Source: Methanoregula sp. UBA471
GTDB taxonomy: Archaea; Halobacteriota; Methanomicrobia; Methanomicrobiales; Methanospirillaceae
Direction of reading: 5' to 3'
NCBI GenBank assembly: GCA_002495065.1
Contig: DADT01000031.1
Location: forward strand, 71,040 to 129,480
DNA: 58,441 nucleotides
Numbering within the stretch: the first letter of the stretch is position 1; each line of letters begins with the position of its first letter. Below are positions 16,525-25,637 of the stretch, piece after piece. A model generated the notes under the pieces. That model made no database searches and was not told the DNA's origin. It worked only from the letters and a program-made list of their open reading frames with translations. The translations under genes and the position numbers were made by a program.

Positions 16525-17238
16525 ATGCAGCAGATTACCGGCAGTAAAAAATTCCAGAACGGGATCCAGGTGTTCTGGACCGATAAGGGAACCGACCTCA
16601 ATGATTTCTTCTATTACGAAGATCTTATCGACCAGAAGATCAATGCCTTTGATCTCCTGAATAACCCGAGGATTTACCAGATGAATGCGGCCAGCCACAA
16701 AATTGAATCGCTGGTTGCCGGGTGCAGTTTTGCGACAAAGACCTGCGAGGACGAGATCGTCATCACCCGCTTCTTCGATGCCCCGCGGGAGCTTGCCTGG
16801 AGGGCGTGGACCGAGCCTGCACTCGTCAGGGAATGGCTGGGGCCAAAAAACTATACCTCCCCTTCAGTCACCATTGACCTGCGGGTCGGTGGAAAGTACC
16901 TCTATTGTATGCGATCCCCCGGGGGTCGTGACATCTGGAGTACCGGTGTATACCATGAAATTGTCCGGCCGGAGCGGATTGTCGCCACGGACAGTTTTGC
17001 CGATGAAAAGGGCAACGTGGTCCCGGCAACGTATTATGGCATGAGCAGCGACTTCCCCGCAGAGCTGCTTGTCACCGTTACCTTCGATGTCCAGGCAACC
17101 AGGACAAAGCTCACCCTGCGGCATACCGGAATTCCCCCAGGCGACCTCAGCGATGCAACGAGGGCCGGGTGGAATGAGTCCCTCGACAAGTATGCCGGCG
17201 TCCTCGCCGTGAACCTGTTCAAGGAAAAGAAAAAATAG
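16525..17238 (+). CDS. SRPBCC (AHSA1-type) domain protein
   Basis: The 237-residue product carries a C-terminal AHSA1/START-like domain (about 70-232): ITRFFDAPRELAWRAWTEP, VREWLGPKNYT, LRVGGKYLYCMRSP and TKLTLRHTGIPPGD are typical of this ligand-binding fold. The N-terminal 70 residues (GIQVFWTDKGTDLNDFFYYE) are an unusual extension of unknown type. AHSA1 proteins bind hydrophobic ligands or modulate Hsp90 in eukaryotes; function here is unknown. A decayed second copy of the gene's 3' end occurs at 26545-26673. Confidence 0.8.
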   Translation: MQQITGSKKFQNGIQVFWTDKGTDLNDFFYYEDLIDQKINAFDLLNNPRIYQMNAASHKIESLVAGCSFATKTCEDEIVITRFFDAPRELAWRAWTEPALVREWLGPKNYTSPSVTIDLRVGGKYLYCMRSPGGRDIWSTGVYHEIVRPERIVATDSFADEKGNVVPATYYGMSSDFPAELLVTVTFDVQATRTKLTLRHTGIPPGDLSDATRAGWNESLDKYAGVLAVNLFKEKKK

Positions 17239-17545
17239 CTGCAGTCAATCCGGGCTTGCTATGGGCTCCGATCAGGGTAAAAGGAGCCCTGTACGTGCTC
17301 CATTTTTCGATATCCTCAAACCGGGCGTATTTTGCCAAACGGACGATTTTATAGTACCCCCAAAGCTGGGTGAGATTTTCCTTTCCTGGAAAAACCGCTC
17401 CTTAAGGGCGGGTCATGTCCGGATGTGCTGTCGGATGACCAGCAAGTGGCTTTTAACGATGTGCTGAATAAAATCTTAAAGGGGCCGGATTGGCAAACGG
17501 GAGGTGTATTTGGCGGGAATTATCGACGGAGAACATGATTACGAC
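17100..17545 (+). repeat. Duplicated block, copy A (tail of SRPBCC gene plus downstream sequence)
   Basis: This segment, from the last 46 codons of the SRPBCC gene through about 310 bases downstream, closely matches 26540-26985 over its whole length. Shared landmarks include GGGCTCCGATCAGGGTAAAA and GCTTTTAACGATGTGCTGAA. The copies lie in the same orientation 9.4 kb apart. Confidence 0.85.
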
Positions 17546-17805
17546 GGCGGGGCAAATCCGGTCCGGTTTTTCTGAATGTGAGGACAATTGAGACGGGTAC
17601 GCCGCCAAGGGTGTATTGGTTCTGTCTCATCGAAATGCCCCGAATATTTTCCGCAAAGGAGATTTGAGCGGATCCAATAGATTTGGATGAAATCTGGTCT
17701 AAACTTGTTGAAAAAAGCGGTAAGAAAAAAATCAATAATTGCCAACTTCGAACAATGGATCTTTCATGGTTGCCCTTATTAACGGCTGCCGGGATTGCAC
17801 GGTGA
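17374..17805 (+). pseudogene. Decayed gene with two in-frame stops
   Basis: One frame reads through this segment with coding character: CPDVLSDDQQVAFNDVLNK, then NVRTIETGTPPRVYWFCLIE and IDLDEIWSKLVEKSGKKK. It is interrupted by TGA at 17536-17538 and again at 17665-17667. Its first part is shared with copy B of the duplicated block (near 26818-26985), where the same frame is open until it runs into a dispersed repeat. No start codon is evident. The ancestral family was not recognised. Confidence 0.5.
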
Positions 17806-17897
17806 AATCAGGACGGTATTACCTGCTGAAAGGAAAGACCCCTCGGGGAAATGAATAGGAGCGTTTCATAAACAATCGCACGCAAAATATTCGGGTC

Positions 17898-19418
17898 ATG
17901 CAAAAAGCGATCGGGATCATCGGCGGGTTACTTGTTTTTGTTCTTATTGCCCTCCTCCCGCTGGACCCTGTCACCATCCCCTACCCGGCACAACTCACCG
18001 CAGCGGTGACCGGGCTGATGGTGATATGGTGGGTCACGGAAGCCATCCCGATCTATGCCACGGCACTGGTACCCCTCGTTGTACTCCCTCTTCTCGGGAT
18101 CCTGTCTCCCACAGCAGCGGCGGTCTCGTACGGAAACGAGACGGTGTTCCTGTTCATGGGCGGGTTCTTTATTGCCGCGGCCCTGGTGCGGTGGAACCTC
18201 CACCGCCGGATTGCACTCAGTGTGATCGTCCTTGCCGGATCCGAAACAAGGAAACTGGTGCTGGGGTTCATGGTTGCCACGGCGTTCCTTTCCATGTGGA
18301 TCTCGAACACCGCCAGCGCAATGATGATGATCCCCATCGCACTTGCCCTTGTTTCGACGCTTATGCCCGGCGAGAAGACGGATACAAAAGGGGAAGAGGA
18401 AGGCAGGCGCCAGTTTGCCACCTGTCTCCTGCTCGGGGTCTGCTATGCGGCAACCATCGGGGGAATGGGGACGCTTATCGGCACACCGCCCAATGCAATC
18501 CTGGTCGCCCAGAGCTCGGGAATTTTCCCCATGGCACCCGGCATCGATTTCTTCTCGTGGATGACCTTTGCCGTGCCGTTCATGGCACTCTTCCTGCTCA
18601 TCGCCTGGTTCTGGCTCACGTATGTCACCAACCGGCATATGCCGGAGGTGATATCGGGGACCAGGGATATGATCGGGGACGAGCTGAAGAAACTCGGCCC
18701 GCTTACGACAGCAGAGAAATGGACACTCCTGGTATTCCTTTTTGTTGCGATTGCCTGGATTATCAGGACGCCCAAGGTGATCGGACCTCTTGTCATTCCG
18801 GGAATTACCACGTATATTCCGGGTGTCACCGATGCCTCCATTGCCATCGGCGGTGCCCTGGTCCTGTTCATGCTCCCCGTGGATGCAAAGAAAGGGATCT
18901 ACACCCTGAACTGGGAATCAGCAAAATCGATACCCTGGGGGATCCTCATCCTGTTCGGCGGAGGCATCTGTCTTTCCGAAGGGATCATCAGAAGTGGTCT
19001 TGCTGAGATCATCGCCGGTTCATTCATCCTCCTTGCCGTGCTCCCGCTGTTCGTGATCATTCTCCTGATGACCCTCTTTATCACCTTCCTCAGTGAGGTG
19101 GTTTCCAACACGGCGATGGCCTCGATCATGATCCCGCTGATGGCAATCACCTCGGTATCGATGGGGATCAACCCGCTGATGCTCATGGTGCCGGCAGCAA
19201 TGGCCTCGTCCTTAGGTTTCATGCTCCCCGTAGGAACCCCGCCCAACGCCATCGCCTACGGGACCGGGTGCATCCCGACAAAAGAGATGGCAAGGGCAGG
19301 TTTTGCCCTCAATATCATCGGCTGCATCCTGATCACCCTCTTTATGACGTTCGTTATCCCGGCAGCACTCGGGATTTCACCGGAGCTTCCGGCATGGGCG
19401 GTTATACCCGGGGTGTGA
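17898..19418 (+). CDS. DASS/SLC13-family anion:sodium symporter
   Basis: The 506-residue, 11-12-helix transporter has the paired signatures of the divalent anion:Na+ symporter family: two SNT motifs (MWISNTASAMMMIP near 135-148, and EVVSNTAMASIMIP near 400) and two hairpin-tip motifs (GTLIGTPPNAI and PVGTPPNAIAYGTG). These bind sodium and the carboxylate or sulfate substrate in VcINDY-like proteins. It likely imports dicarboxylates or sulfate; the exact substrate cannot be told. Start at 17898. It stands alone, with a convergent phosphodiesterase gene downstream. Confidence 0.9.
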   Translation: MQKAIGIIGGLLVFVLIALLPLDPVTIPYPAQLTAAVTGLMVIWWVTEAIPIYATALVPLVVLPLLGILSPTAAAVSYGNETVFLFMGGFFIAAALVRWNLHRRIALSVIVLAGSETRKLVLGFMVATAFLSMWISNTASAMMMIPIALALVSTLMPGEKTDTKGEEEGRRQFATCLLLGVCYAATIGGMGTLIGTPPNAILVAQSSGIFPMAPGIDFFSWMTFAVPFMALFLLIAWFWLTYVTNRHMPEVISGTRDMIGDELKKLGPLTTAEKWTLLVFLFVAIAWIIRTPKVIGPLVIPGITTYIPGVTDASIAIGGALVLFMLPVDAKKGIYTLNWESAKSIPWGILILFGGGICLSEGIIRSGLAEIIAGSFILLAVLPLFVIILLMTLFITFLSEVVSNTAMASIMIPLMAITSVSMGINPLMLMVPAAMASSLGFMLPVGTPPNAIAYGTGCIPTKEMARAGFALNIIGCILITLFMTFVIPAALGISPELPAWAVIPGV

Positions 19419-19528
19419 GCACCGGGGAGGGTTTTGCAGGTGGGGAAAGGAGAGAAAACGGCAGACCTCTGCTGGGTCTCCCGGACCACGGACAATGCCG
19501 CATAATCACAGGACCTGCAGGGCAATTC

Positions 19529-20026
19529 TCATATCTCCACAATCTCGGCCGATCGCTTCACCGTATCGACAAGTGCCACGGTGCTCCTGCCGGTCAGGTG
19601 CCCGTACACCTCGCCGGGGTTCACGATCAACAGGGTCCCGGCCTTCCTGACCTCCGGGCGGTGGGTATGCCCGTACACCAGCAGGTCGAGAGAACCGCAG
19701 GCCGCAAGCGTCTCCAGCAGTTCCCGGTCATTGCCGTGGAGGAGTGCTATCCTCATCCCTCCCGCATCGATCCGGGCAAACGTGCCTTCGATCTTCATGG
19801 AGGGGAGCCCTGCAGATTTCCTTTCGAGAAGGTGCCGGTCCCCGTCATTGTTCCCGAACACTCCTGTCAGGGGTGCCCTCAGTTCTTTCAGGGTGTCGAT
19901 CATGAAGGGGGATACGAAATCCCCCGCGTGCAGCACCAGTTCAACACCCTCGCGGTTGAACCGTGATACAGCTTTTTTTGTCTGCACACTATCATCGTGG
20001 GTATCCGACATAACGCCAACCAGCAT
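19529..20026 (-). CDS. YfcE/MJ0936-type metallophosphoesterase
   Basis: The 165-residue calcineurin-like phosphoesterase has the full metal-ligand set: GVMSDTHDD, HAGDFV, GNNDGD, LLHGND and YGHTHRP. This matches the archaeal MJ0936 and bacterial YfcE phosphodiesterases (Mn/Ni dependent, physiological substrate uncertain). The start was set at the Met before LVGVMSDTH; a longer frame adds 34 non-family residues. Convergent with the permease gene. Confidence 0.92.
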   Translation of the reverse strand: MLVGVMSDTHDDSVQTKKAVSRFNREGVELVLHAGDFVSPFMIDTLKELRAPLTGVFGNNDGDRHLLERKSAGLPSMKIEGTFARIDAGGMRIALLHGNDRELLETLAACGSLDLLVYGHTHRPEVRKAGTLLIVNPGEVYGHLTGRSTVALVDTVKRSAEIVEI

Positions 20027-20120
20027 TCCGTCCACCACGATTCCTTCGTCCGGCAGCCTGATAATTATTTCCGGCACAACAAGTGTGCATTGAAAAAAAT
20101 TCCCTGCATGGTTACAAGGG

Positions 20121-20321
20121 TTAATCAAAAGCGATAAGAACCGATTTCAGGGTTGCTGCCGGCACCCGCTTTGATATGTGCAGAATTTCAATACCGACAA
20201 GATTGTTTTTGTCATCATAATCGAGGATTATCCCGGGTTTCACTTCCCCGGTATCCTTGATCATCTTATCGGAAAGGCGCATATACAGGGCATCGGCTTC
20301 CGGGTCAATGGTCACTTTCAT
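20121..20321 (-). CDS. DUF2283 protein, probable antitoxin
   Basis: The 66-residue protein matches DUF2283: KVTIDPEADALYMRLSD at the start, then PGIILDYDDKNNLVGIEIL. Such proteins are typically encoded just after a DUF4258 protein and the pair is viewed as a toxin-antitoxin module. Here the upstream frame is a shortened DUF4258-like ORF overlapping by ATGA (20318-20443). Confidence 0.88.
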   Translation of the reverse strand: MKVTIDPEADALYMRLSDKMIKDTGEVKPGIILDYDDKNNLVGIEILHISKRVPAATLKSVLIAFD

Positions 20322-20443
20322 AGTTGTACCCTCCTGTCAAAGAATACAGTATTGACACGGTCAGGATCCGTACTTGGATTGATAATCACCCGCAGCACGT
20401 TTCCCCGTTTCTGCGGGATCTTTTCAGGCAATGGAAGGGTCAT
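20318..20443 (-). pseudogene. N-terminally truncated DUF4258-like ORF
   Basis: A 41-codon ORF starts MTLPLPEKIPQKRGNVLRVI and ends TVFFDRRVQL. This resembles the C-terminal half of DUF4258 proteins (VLRVVY...TVFFDRR-type ending), whose N-terminal catalytic-like His region is missing. It overlaps the stop of the upstream ATPase gene and the start of the DUF2283 gene, each by ATGA. It may be a relic of the toxin that still couples translation of the antitoxin. Confidence 0.55.
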
Positions 20444-21720
20444 GGATTGTTTTCCCCCGGTAGCCGGTATTCAAGCAGCCATCGCCAGACCGGAAGTACC
20501 TGGAGAGAAAAACCATTATGGACGATGGTCTCCTCCTGGTGATACGTGAGAATTATGCCGTTTTTTATTCCGAGGGTGAGCATCGCGCCGGTTAGACCCT
20601 CCAGTTCCCGGTCCCGGTTCTTTTGTGACAGCTCATAACAGACCTGGAGCGCAGTCGTCACTTTCCCATGATCTTCGGTGACAAAATCACACTCCCCGGT
20701 ATTTTTGAAAAAGTATAAAGGTGCATTGCGACGGAGTAGTTCGATGAATACACAATTTTCCAGCAGGCGCCCGCGGTCATCAGAGAACTGGAATGCCACT
20801 GCACTCCGCATCCCGTTGTCGATGATATAGATTTTCTTATCATTGACATACTGCTTTTTTAACGAGTAGTCATACTTGAAGAGCTCAAAAACAAGGAAAG
20901 CCTCTTCTAAGAATCCCACGTAATCGCGGACGGATGCAACGCTTTTAAACCCGAGTGCTTTTTTCAGGGCATTATAACTCGCCATATTTCCCATATTCGT
21001 GAAGAGGTAATGAGCAAGCTGCCTGAATGCCTTGACCTCGCGGATGCCAAAGCGCCCGATGATATCACGGAACAGGATGTCATCATACGTCCTTTTCAGG
21101 TATTCAGGATCTGAGTATTTCAGGTACTCGGGGAACCCCCCACCGGTAAGGTAGCGGTCAAATTCCGCAAGTATCCTGGCTTTCTTCTTTTCGGTGATCC
21201 GGTCAACGCTGACCGAACGGAACCGCAGCACTTCCCGGAACGAGAACGGGTACAGGGTGATCTTCATGTAGCGTCCGGTGAGGTGTGTCCCCAGCTCTGC
21301 GGAGAGCAGCTTTGCGTTTGACCCGGTCAGGAACACTTTGTAGGCATCATCATGGATCCTGCGTATGAACCGCTCCCACCCGGCGATATTCTGGATCTCA
21401 TCGATGAAAATGACGTTTGTCCCAGGGCTTATCTTTTCGAATACCAGCATCAGGGTGGAAAAATCCGAAAGCGAAAATTCCAGCAGCCGGTCATCGTCGA
21501 AATTAATATACAGGAAATTGTTGTAGAGCAGGGAAAACTGCCGCAGCAGCGTGGACTTGCCGCTCCTGCGTATGCCGGATATCACGACGATCTGGCCGGT
21601 TCTCTGGTACCGGGAAGCATCCACTTCCCGTGGGGTCCCGGGATCACGGGAGAGGAACGATTCCTTCTGGATCAATACCAGTTCTTCCAGCTGCGAGGCG
21701 GTCATCATATACATTACCAA
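20440..21720 (-). CDS. DUF4143-family ATPase (archaeal AAA-type)
   Basis: The 426-residue protein has an AAA_14 P-loop domain: VVISGIRRSGKSTLLRQF (Walker A near 50-58), FIDEIQN (Walker B), LTGSNAKLL (sensor), followed by the C-terminal DUF4143 nuclease-like domain (GECDFVTEDHGK...LQVCYELSQKN). The family is common in archaea with unknown role, often in toxin-antitoxin or mobile contexts. Its stop overlaps the DUF4258 remnant. The upstream region contains repeated AT-rich sequence. Confidence 0.85.
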   Translation of the reverse strand: MVMYMMTASQLEELVLIQKESFLSRDPGTPREVDASRYQRTGQIVVISGIRRSGKSTLLRQFSLLYNNFLYINFDDDRLLEFSLSDFSTLMLVFEKISPGTNVIFIDEIQNIAGWERFIRRIHDDAYKVFLTGSNAKLLSAELGTHLTGRYMKITLYPFSFREVLRFRSVSVDRITEKKKARILAEFDRYLTGGGFPEYLKYSDPEYLKRTYDDILFRDIIGRFGIREVKAFRQLAHYLFTNMGNMASYNALKKALGFKSVASVRDYVGFLEEAFLVFELFKYDYSLKKQYVNDKKIYIIDNGMRSAVAFQFSDDRGRLLENCVFIELLRRNAPLYFFKNTGECDFVTEDHGKVTTALQVCYELSQKNRDRELEGLTGAMLTLGIKNGIILTYHQEETIVHNGFSLQVLPVWRWLLEYRLPGENNP

Positions 21721-22356
21721 TATACATTTTATTGAATTATTTACATTACTAATGTATAAAAGTATTTCTCCGGGGTTTAGTACGTGCTTAACCGCCAGTC
21801 TTCCTGGGACTTTTTACGATGACAAACCGGTTTGTGCCCTCCGGGTTTTCCCTGGCGGAGCTCTCTTGTTACGACGAGTGATACCCTGTTTTCGGCACCC
21901 TTAAGGGGTGTATCTCCCCATCCTTAATCCGGGGCCCTATAGAGCTCAGATTGGTGTTTTTCGGGTATCTTGAACATGACAGGTTGTACATTTCAGTGAA
22001 TTACGGCGGATAATTTAAAAAATAACGGGAAATTTGCTGTTTTATGGCAAACTGAGTGCAATTTTTTGGGGAAAATGAACGCCAACGGACGCTTTCGGTA
22101 GTCAAAAAGGTTTTGTCAGGGGGGTAGCACGGTCGTGGGGAGAAGAAGGGTGTTTTTTTGGGGGTTGTGGTCAAGGGGAATTTTGGGGTGGAGCATGCAG
22201 CAATAGGGGGGACACCAGCGAGATCCAAAATCAGTCATTCTGTCAGGAAAGGGTACTGATACAAAATCCAAAGAACACCCAAGCACCCCTGGCATTACCG
22301 GCTTTTCCGGTATACATGAACAAGTTGAATATCTCATTCGTTGATATCAGACGCAT
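21721..22356. other. Long intergenic stretch between divergent genes
   Basis: 636 bases with no gene I can support. It contains G-runs (for example near 22119-22125, 22158-22163 and 22205-22210). Open frames on both strands lack protein character. It holds the promoters of the ATPase (minus) and NYN (plus) genes. Confidence 0.35.
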
Positions 22357-23196
22357 ATGAGTTTTGATAAAGATCCCTTTCTTCAAGCTGTGCCGCAAAA
22401 AAAACTGGCAGTCCTCATCGATGCTGATAATGCCCAACCTGAAATTATCGAAGGTTTGCTGGCTGAGATTGCCCTCTATGGTATTGCAAGCGTAAAACGG
22501 ATTTACGGGAACTGGACAACTCCAAACCTCCAGCCCTGGAAAGAAGTATTACTGAATTACTCAATCCAGCCTATACAACAATTTGACTATACGAAAGGGA
22601 AAAATGCGACCGATTCTGCTTTAATCATCGACGCAATGGACCTGTTGTATACCAACAAGTTCGATGGTTTTTGTATCATTTCAAGTGATAGTGATTTTAC
22701 CCGGCTGGCACAACGGATCCGCGAATCCGGGCTTCTGGTATACGGGTTTGGAGAGAGAAAAACACCAAAACCCTTTGTCCAGGCATGTGACAAGTTCGTC
22801 TATACCGAGATCCTGCGAAAGACACGGCTGGCCGATGAACAACCTCCCGAAACCCAGAAGGAAACAAAACCGGGTAAACGTCTTGATCAGCTCAAAGGGG
22901 ATACCGGATTATTCAGCCTGCTGCGATCTGCAGTTGACGCGTGTTCCAATAATGATGGCTGGGCAAACCTGGCAGATGTGGGGGGTAACATTGTCAACCA
23001 GTCTCCGGATTTTGATCCCCGTAACTACGGGTATAAAAAACTCAAAAATCTTGTGGAAGCAACCGACCTTTTTGAGATTGATGAGAAAAAGATCGGGGAT
23101 TCACCGGCAAAAGTTGTTTTCATCAGAGACAAAAAATTCAAAACAATCCAGTTTTCACCGGTATATATCAAAAAAACCCTGTCAAAAGGGCGGTAG
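22357..23196 (+). CDS. NYN-domain RNase with OST-HTH/LOTUS domain
   Basis: The 279-residue protein starts with a PIN-like NYN domain (about 15-155): LAVLIDADNAQPEIIEGLL with the first catalytic Asp, KNATDSALIIDAMDLL, and FCIISSDSDFTRLAQRIRE with the SDSDF motif. A C-terminal winged-helix OST-HTH/LOTUS domain (about 180-265; WANLADVGGNIVNQ..FDPRNYGYKKL) probably binds RNA. The MARF1-like architecture suggests an RNA-degrading enzyme; targets unknown. Start is the ATG at 22357. Monocistronic. Confidence 0.9.
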   Translation: MSFDKDPFLQAVPQKKLAVLIDADNAQPEIIEGLLAEIALYGIASVKRIYGNWTTPNLQPWKEVLLNYSIQPIQQFDYTKGKNATDSALIIDAMDLLYTNKFDGFCIISSDSDFTRLAQRIRESGLLVYGFGERKTPKPFVQACDKFVYTEILRKTRLADEQPPETQKETKPGKRLDQLKGDTGLFSLLRSAVDACSNNDGWANLADVGGNIVNQSPDFDPRNYGYKKLKNLVEATDLFEIDEKKIGDSPAKVVFIRDKKFKTIQFSPVYIKKTLSKGR

Positions 23197-23382
23197 TGAA
23201 AAGACGTATCCGGTTATCCGAAGTATTTCATAAAAAAAAGCCGATGTGATCATTTGCCCGTGCAAAGGTGATACGGATCGTGCAGGGCATTCCTTCCTGT
23301 CGAAGTGAAAAACTGATAATTTCAGATCCTGAAACCCCCGTCAGGCAAAAATTTCAATTCTATGATTAAGGGATAAGAGCAG

Positions 23383-23517
23383 ATGACGGGCATCATCTGG
23401 TATATCTACCATGAATTCCTCAAAAAAGAGCGGGATCTGCTGGAAAAAGCAGGAAAAAAAGAACAGGATCGGCTTGAACGTAACAGGAATATCGGGAAGG
23501 ACCAAGGCTTACCGTAA
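23383..23517 (+). CDS. Possible small basic protein, 44 residues
   Basis: An ORF starting MTGIIWYIYHEFLKKERDLL with a charged helical remainder (KAGKKEQDRLERNRN). A short hydrophobic-aromatic head on a charged tail looks protein-like. There is a weak purine-rich stretch upstream but no clear promoter. The family is unknown and it may be spurious. Confidence 0.35.
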   Translation: MTGIIWYIYHEFLKKERDLLEKAGKKEQDRLERNRNIGKDQGLP

Positions 23518-23610
23518 GACAGGAAATAATTTTTTAGAAATTTAGGACCCTAAAAGGAATGCAGCATCGCTGTTTCCCGAAGGTGGCCTGTCAGCGCTAT
23601 ATTTTAAAAA

Positions 23611-23877
23611 TCAACGTTCTGCCGCAGCTTTTGTTGATGCATTGCCTGGCGGAGAGTTCATCACATGAATGGATTGCCCATGAAGATGAGTGACAATCTC
23701 ATCGGAAAGAGTCAGGAGAGCAATTCTGTGAGCATTTTTTTCTTTATGGATGTGAAGAGGTGATATTTCCAAAGACTTGTAGCGTTCTGAAGGGATTTCA
23801 TTGTCCGAGATGGATTCACAGTATTTTTTAATGTGTATCATCAGCATATGGAGGTGGATTAACTCTTCCTTTTGCAT
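23611..23877 (-). CDS. UPF0058 family protein
   Basis: The 88-residue protein matches the archaeal UPF0058 family: MQKEELIHLHMLMIHIKKY, SLEISPLHIHKEKNAHRIAL and LSDEIVTHLHG are characteristic His-rich helical segments. The family is restricted to archaea, conserved and uncharacterised, and supports the archaeal assignment of the window. Confidence 0.9.
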   Translation of the reverse strand: MQKEELIHLHMLMIHIKKYCESISDNEIPSERYKSLEISPLHIHKEKNAHRIALLTLSDEIVTHLHGQSIHVMNSPPGNASTKAAAER

Positions 23878-24047
23878 ACTATCACTCCCTGGAACCTTAT
23901 TTTGTTATTTTTGTAACTCCCCTGGGAATTATGAGAAGAAATGCGATGTCGATTAGTCGATTTTATCCTGCCGAATTCATAAATGCTGGCAAGGCAGCGA
24001 TGCAAAACACCGGTGAACCTGGAAAGACTGAATTGTTATAAAAAAAC

Positions 24048-24959
24048 CTAATATTCTCTATTTCCAAACTGGTATTCCGGCGCTCTCCGGTATACCTCAA
24101 AATAATTCCCGATCAAATCATTTTCCCATTCTTTCAGATTGTGGGGAAGGAGCGGCTTTTCCGAACTATACCAGGAAAACATGAGATCGTTCCCATCAAG
24201 AAATTTCATCGCATGAGTCCTCAGTCGTTTCGCACAATCAGCTGACTGGCCAATGTAGACGAGGTCCCCGGTATCGCGTTCGAAAAGAAGATACAATCCC
24301 GCAGATGATGGCACATCTCCTATTGATTCACCATCGAGTGATTTCTTCCCGCTCCATGCAAGCCCCATCCATTCCCGGTCGCCCGGTGGTCCGGTGACGG
24401 GTAACGGTGGCATGCTTGAACCACCGGCCGGGTTATCCTTATGGCTTTCATCCAGTTTACCGCCCCGTTTATTCTCGTTCCGGTTCGTGGATTTCCGGTA
24501 TCTCGGGTGAAACCGCCCGAAGTTGCAGAGTGTTGATTCACCGCATTCCTGCCGGTACCGGTAGAGAAGATAACTCTCCATTCCCCGTCTTCCTCCCTGT
24601 GATGCATCCATTGGAGCGGCAGAGCACTCGTACTCAAATCCTTCTGCATCCCGCCAGGCCCAGAGAGCGGGGGCTTCAGTAATCGGATCGTTCCATGGCA
24701 TCAGGTCGGTTCGTTTGAGGGTGTGGCGGAGTTCATTGAGTCGTTCGTGCACGGTTTTTCTGGTTTCACCGATGTACATGAGGAAATCTTTGCCAACGGG
24801 TTTTATCCTGTAGAGGCCGGGTTCTCTGGGAATTTGCCGGAATTCTTCTTTGGTGGCGGTGAATGGTACCCACGGGGACCAGGGGAGGGAGGACCAGGTG
24901 TATGAGAAGTAATCTCTCCCGGGGAGTTCTGCGGGGAGTTGGTCGGGATCGGGCGGCAT
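24048..24959 (-). CDS. Protein with two GIY-YIG nuclease domains
   Basis: The 303-residue product holds two GIY-YIG cores. The first (about 45-150) has PGLYRIKPVGKDFLMYIGET followed by HERLNELRHTL. The second (about 210-300) has AGLYLLFERDTGDLVYIGQS, AKRLRTHAMKF and an acidic WENDLIGNYF that could give the catalytic Glu. They are joined by a low-complexity linker rich in Lys, Asn and Pro. GIY-YIG domains cut DNA. A tandem arrangement in a free-standing protein is uncommon, and both cores look largely intact. A dispersed repeat lies just upstream. Confidence 0.75.
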   Translation of the reverse strand: MPPDPDQLPAELPGRDYFSYTWSSLPWSPWVPFTATKEEFRQIPREPGLYRIKPVGKDFLMYIGETRKTVHERLNELRHTLKRTDLMPWNDPITEAPALWAWRDAEGFEYECSAAPMDASQGGRRGMESYLLYRYRQECGESTLCNFGRFHPRYRKSTNRNENKRGGKLDESHKDNPAGGSSMPPLPVTGPPGDREWMGLAWSGKKSLDGESIGDVPSSAGLYLLFERDTGDLVYIGQSADCAKRLRTHAMKFLDGNDLMFSWYSSEKPLLPHNLKEWENDLIGNYFEVYRRAPEYQFGNREY

Positions 24960-25002
24960 TGGTGATCAGGGATTGGGTGAGAGACAGGATAAGTGTTGGT
25001 GG

Positions 25003-25058
25003 GGATTAGACGCTCAACAGGGCTCCTCGCCCTTGCCGCGTCGGCCTGCCCCCGGGTT
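25003..25058 (+). repeat. Dispersed GC-rich intergenic repeat, copy 2
   Basis: Reads GGATTAGACGCTCAACAGGG and continues with a CTCCTCGCCC stem and TTGCCGCGTCGG, then a CCCCCGGGT end. It matches the copies at 16320, 26986 and 30931. It lies between the GIY-YIG gene and the 108-residue protein gene. Confidence 0.7.
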
Positions 25059-25155
25059 GTATCGCTCTGTTCCCAACCTGAAACTCAGGCACGTTCAGGT
25101 GGAAGCGGTCTCCACAAGGGTTTTGTCCTTCAGAACATGAATCCTTAGCGATACC

Positions 25156-25482
25156 ATGAGAACCATGAGAAAAGGGATTTTAGTCACGAAAAAAGGAACA
25201 AAGGAAGGGTATTTCCCGATATTTATTGATGACCGGGATTTCGTTCATTCCGTCCTGGCAGAAGCTATGGAGCAATGGAAACAGCGTGAGACAAAAGATG
25301 CCGTGCACGACGGGATGGAGTTTTTCGGGATTGCCAATGCGATCGGAAAGGAGAGGACGAAATATCATCAGTTCATAGGTGCTGAGTCGATTCCCGAGAG
25401 GGAACTTGAGGCGGGGTTTAACCAGGCGTCGTATATTTTTGCTGTGGATTTTAAGGAAGGGAAGATCAGGAAGGTGAAATAA
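25156..25482 (+). CDS. Hypothetical 108-residue protein
   Basis: A soluble alpha-beta protein (RKGILVTKKGTKEGYFPIFI, FGIANAIGKERTKYHQFIGA, YIFAVDFKEGKIRKVK) with coding-like composition. No family was recognised. Either of two Met residues (25156 or 25165) could be the start. It follows a dispersed repeat and precedes the DUF4013 gene. Confidence 0.6.
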   Translation: MRTMRKGILVTKKGTKEGYFPIFIDDRDFVHSVLAEAMEQWKQRETKDAVHDGMEFFGIANAIGKERTKYHQFIGAESIPERELEAGFNQASYIFAVDFKEGKIRKVK

Positions 25483-25637
25483 CGGGGGGAAAATAATGAA
25501 CCACTTTTTTTAAACGAATGCCTGGATACGGCCGGATGTTTCAGACGGCAGTTTTTTTCTCCCCACGCTTTGCAACCATTTTTTTTCAGCGCTATCCTTA
25601 TCTGTCACTCACCTCAAACTGATACGATGGTGAATCA

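Noticed and set aside
17766..17858. 30-codon ORF with a CxxC (GCRDCTVKSGRYYLL)
   Set aside because: Lies within and after a decayed gene, has no ribosome binding site, and is too short to support as a gene.
18026..19006. 326-codon alternative frame inside the DASS permease gene
   Set aside because: His/Arg/Cys-rich shadow of a gene with clear family motifs in the main frame.
22001..22437. Minus-strand frames upstream of the NYN gene
   Set aside because: Low-complexity, Pro/Ser/Phe-rich readings with no start signals; they overlap G-runs and the start of a real gene.
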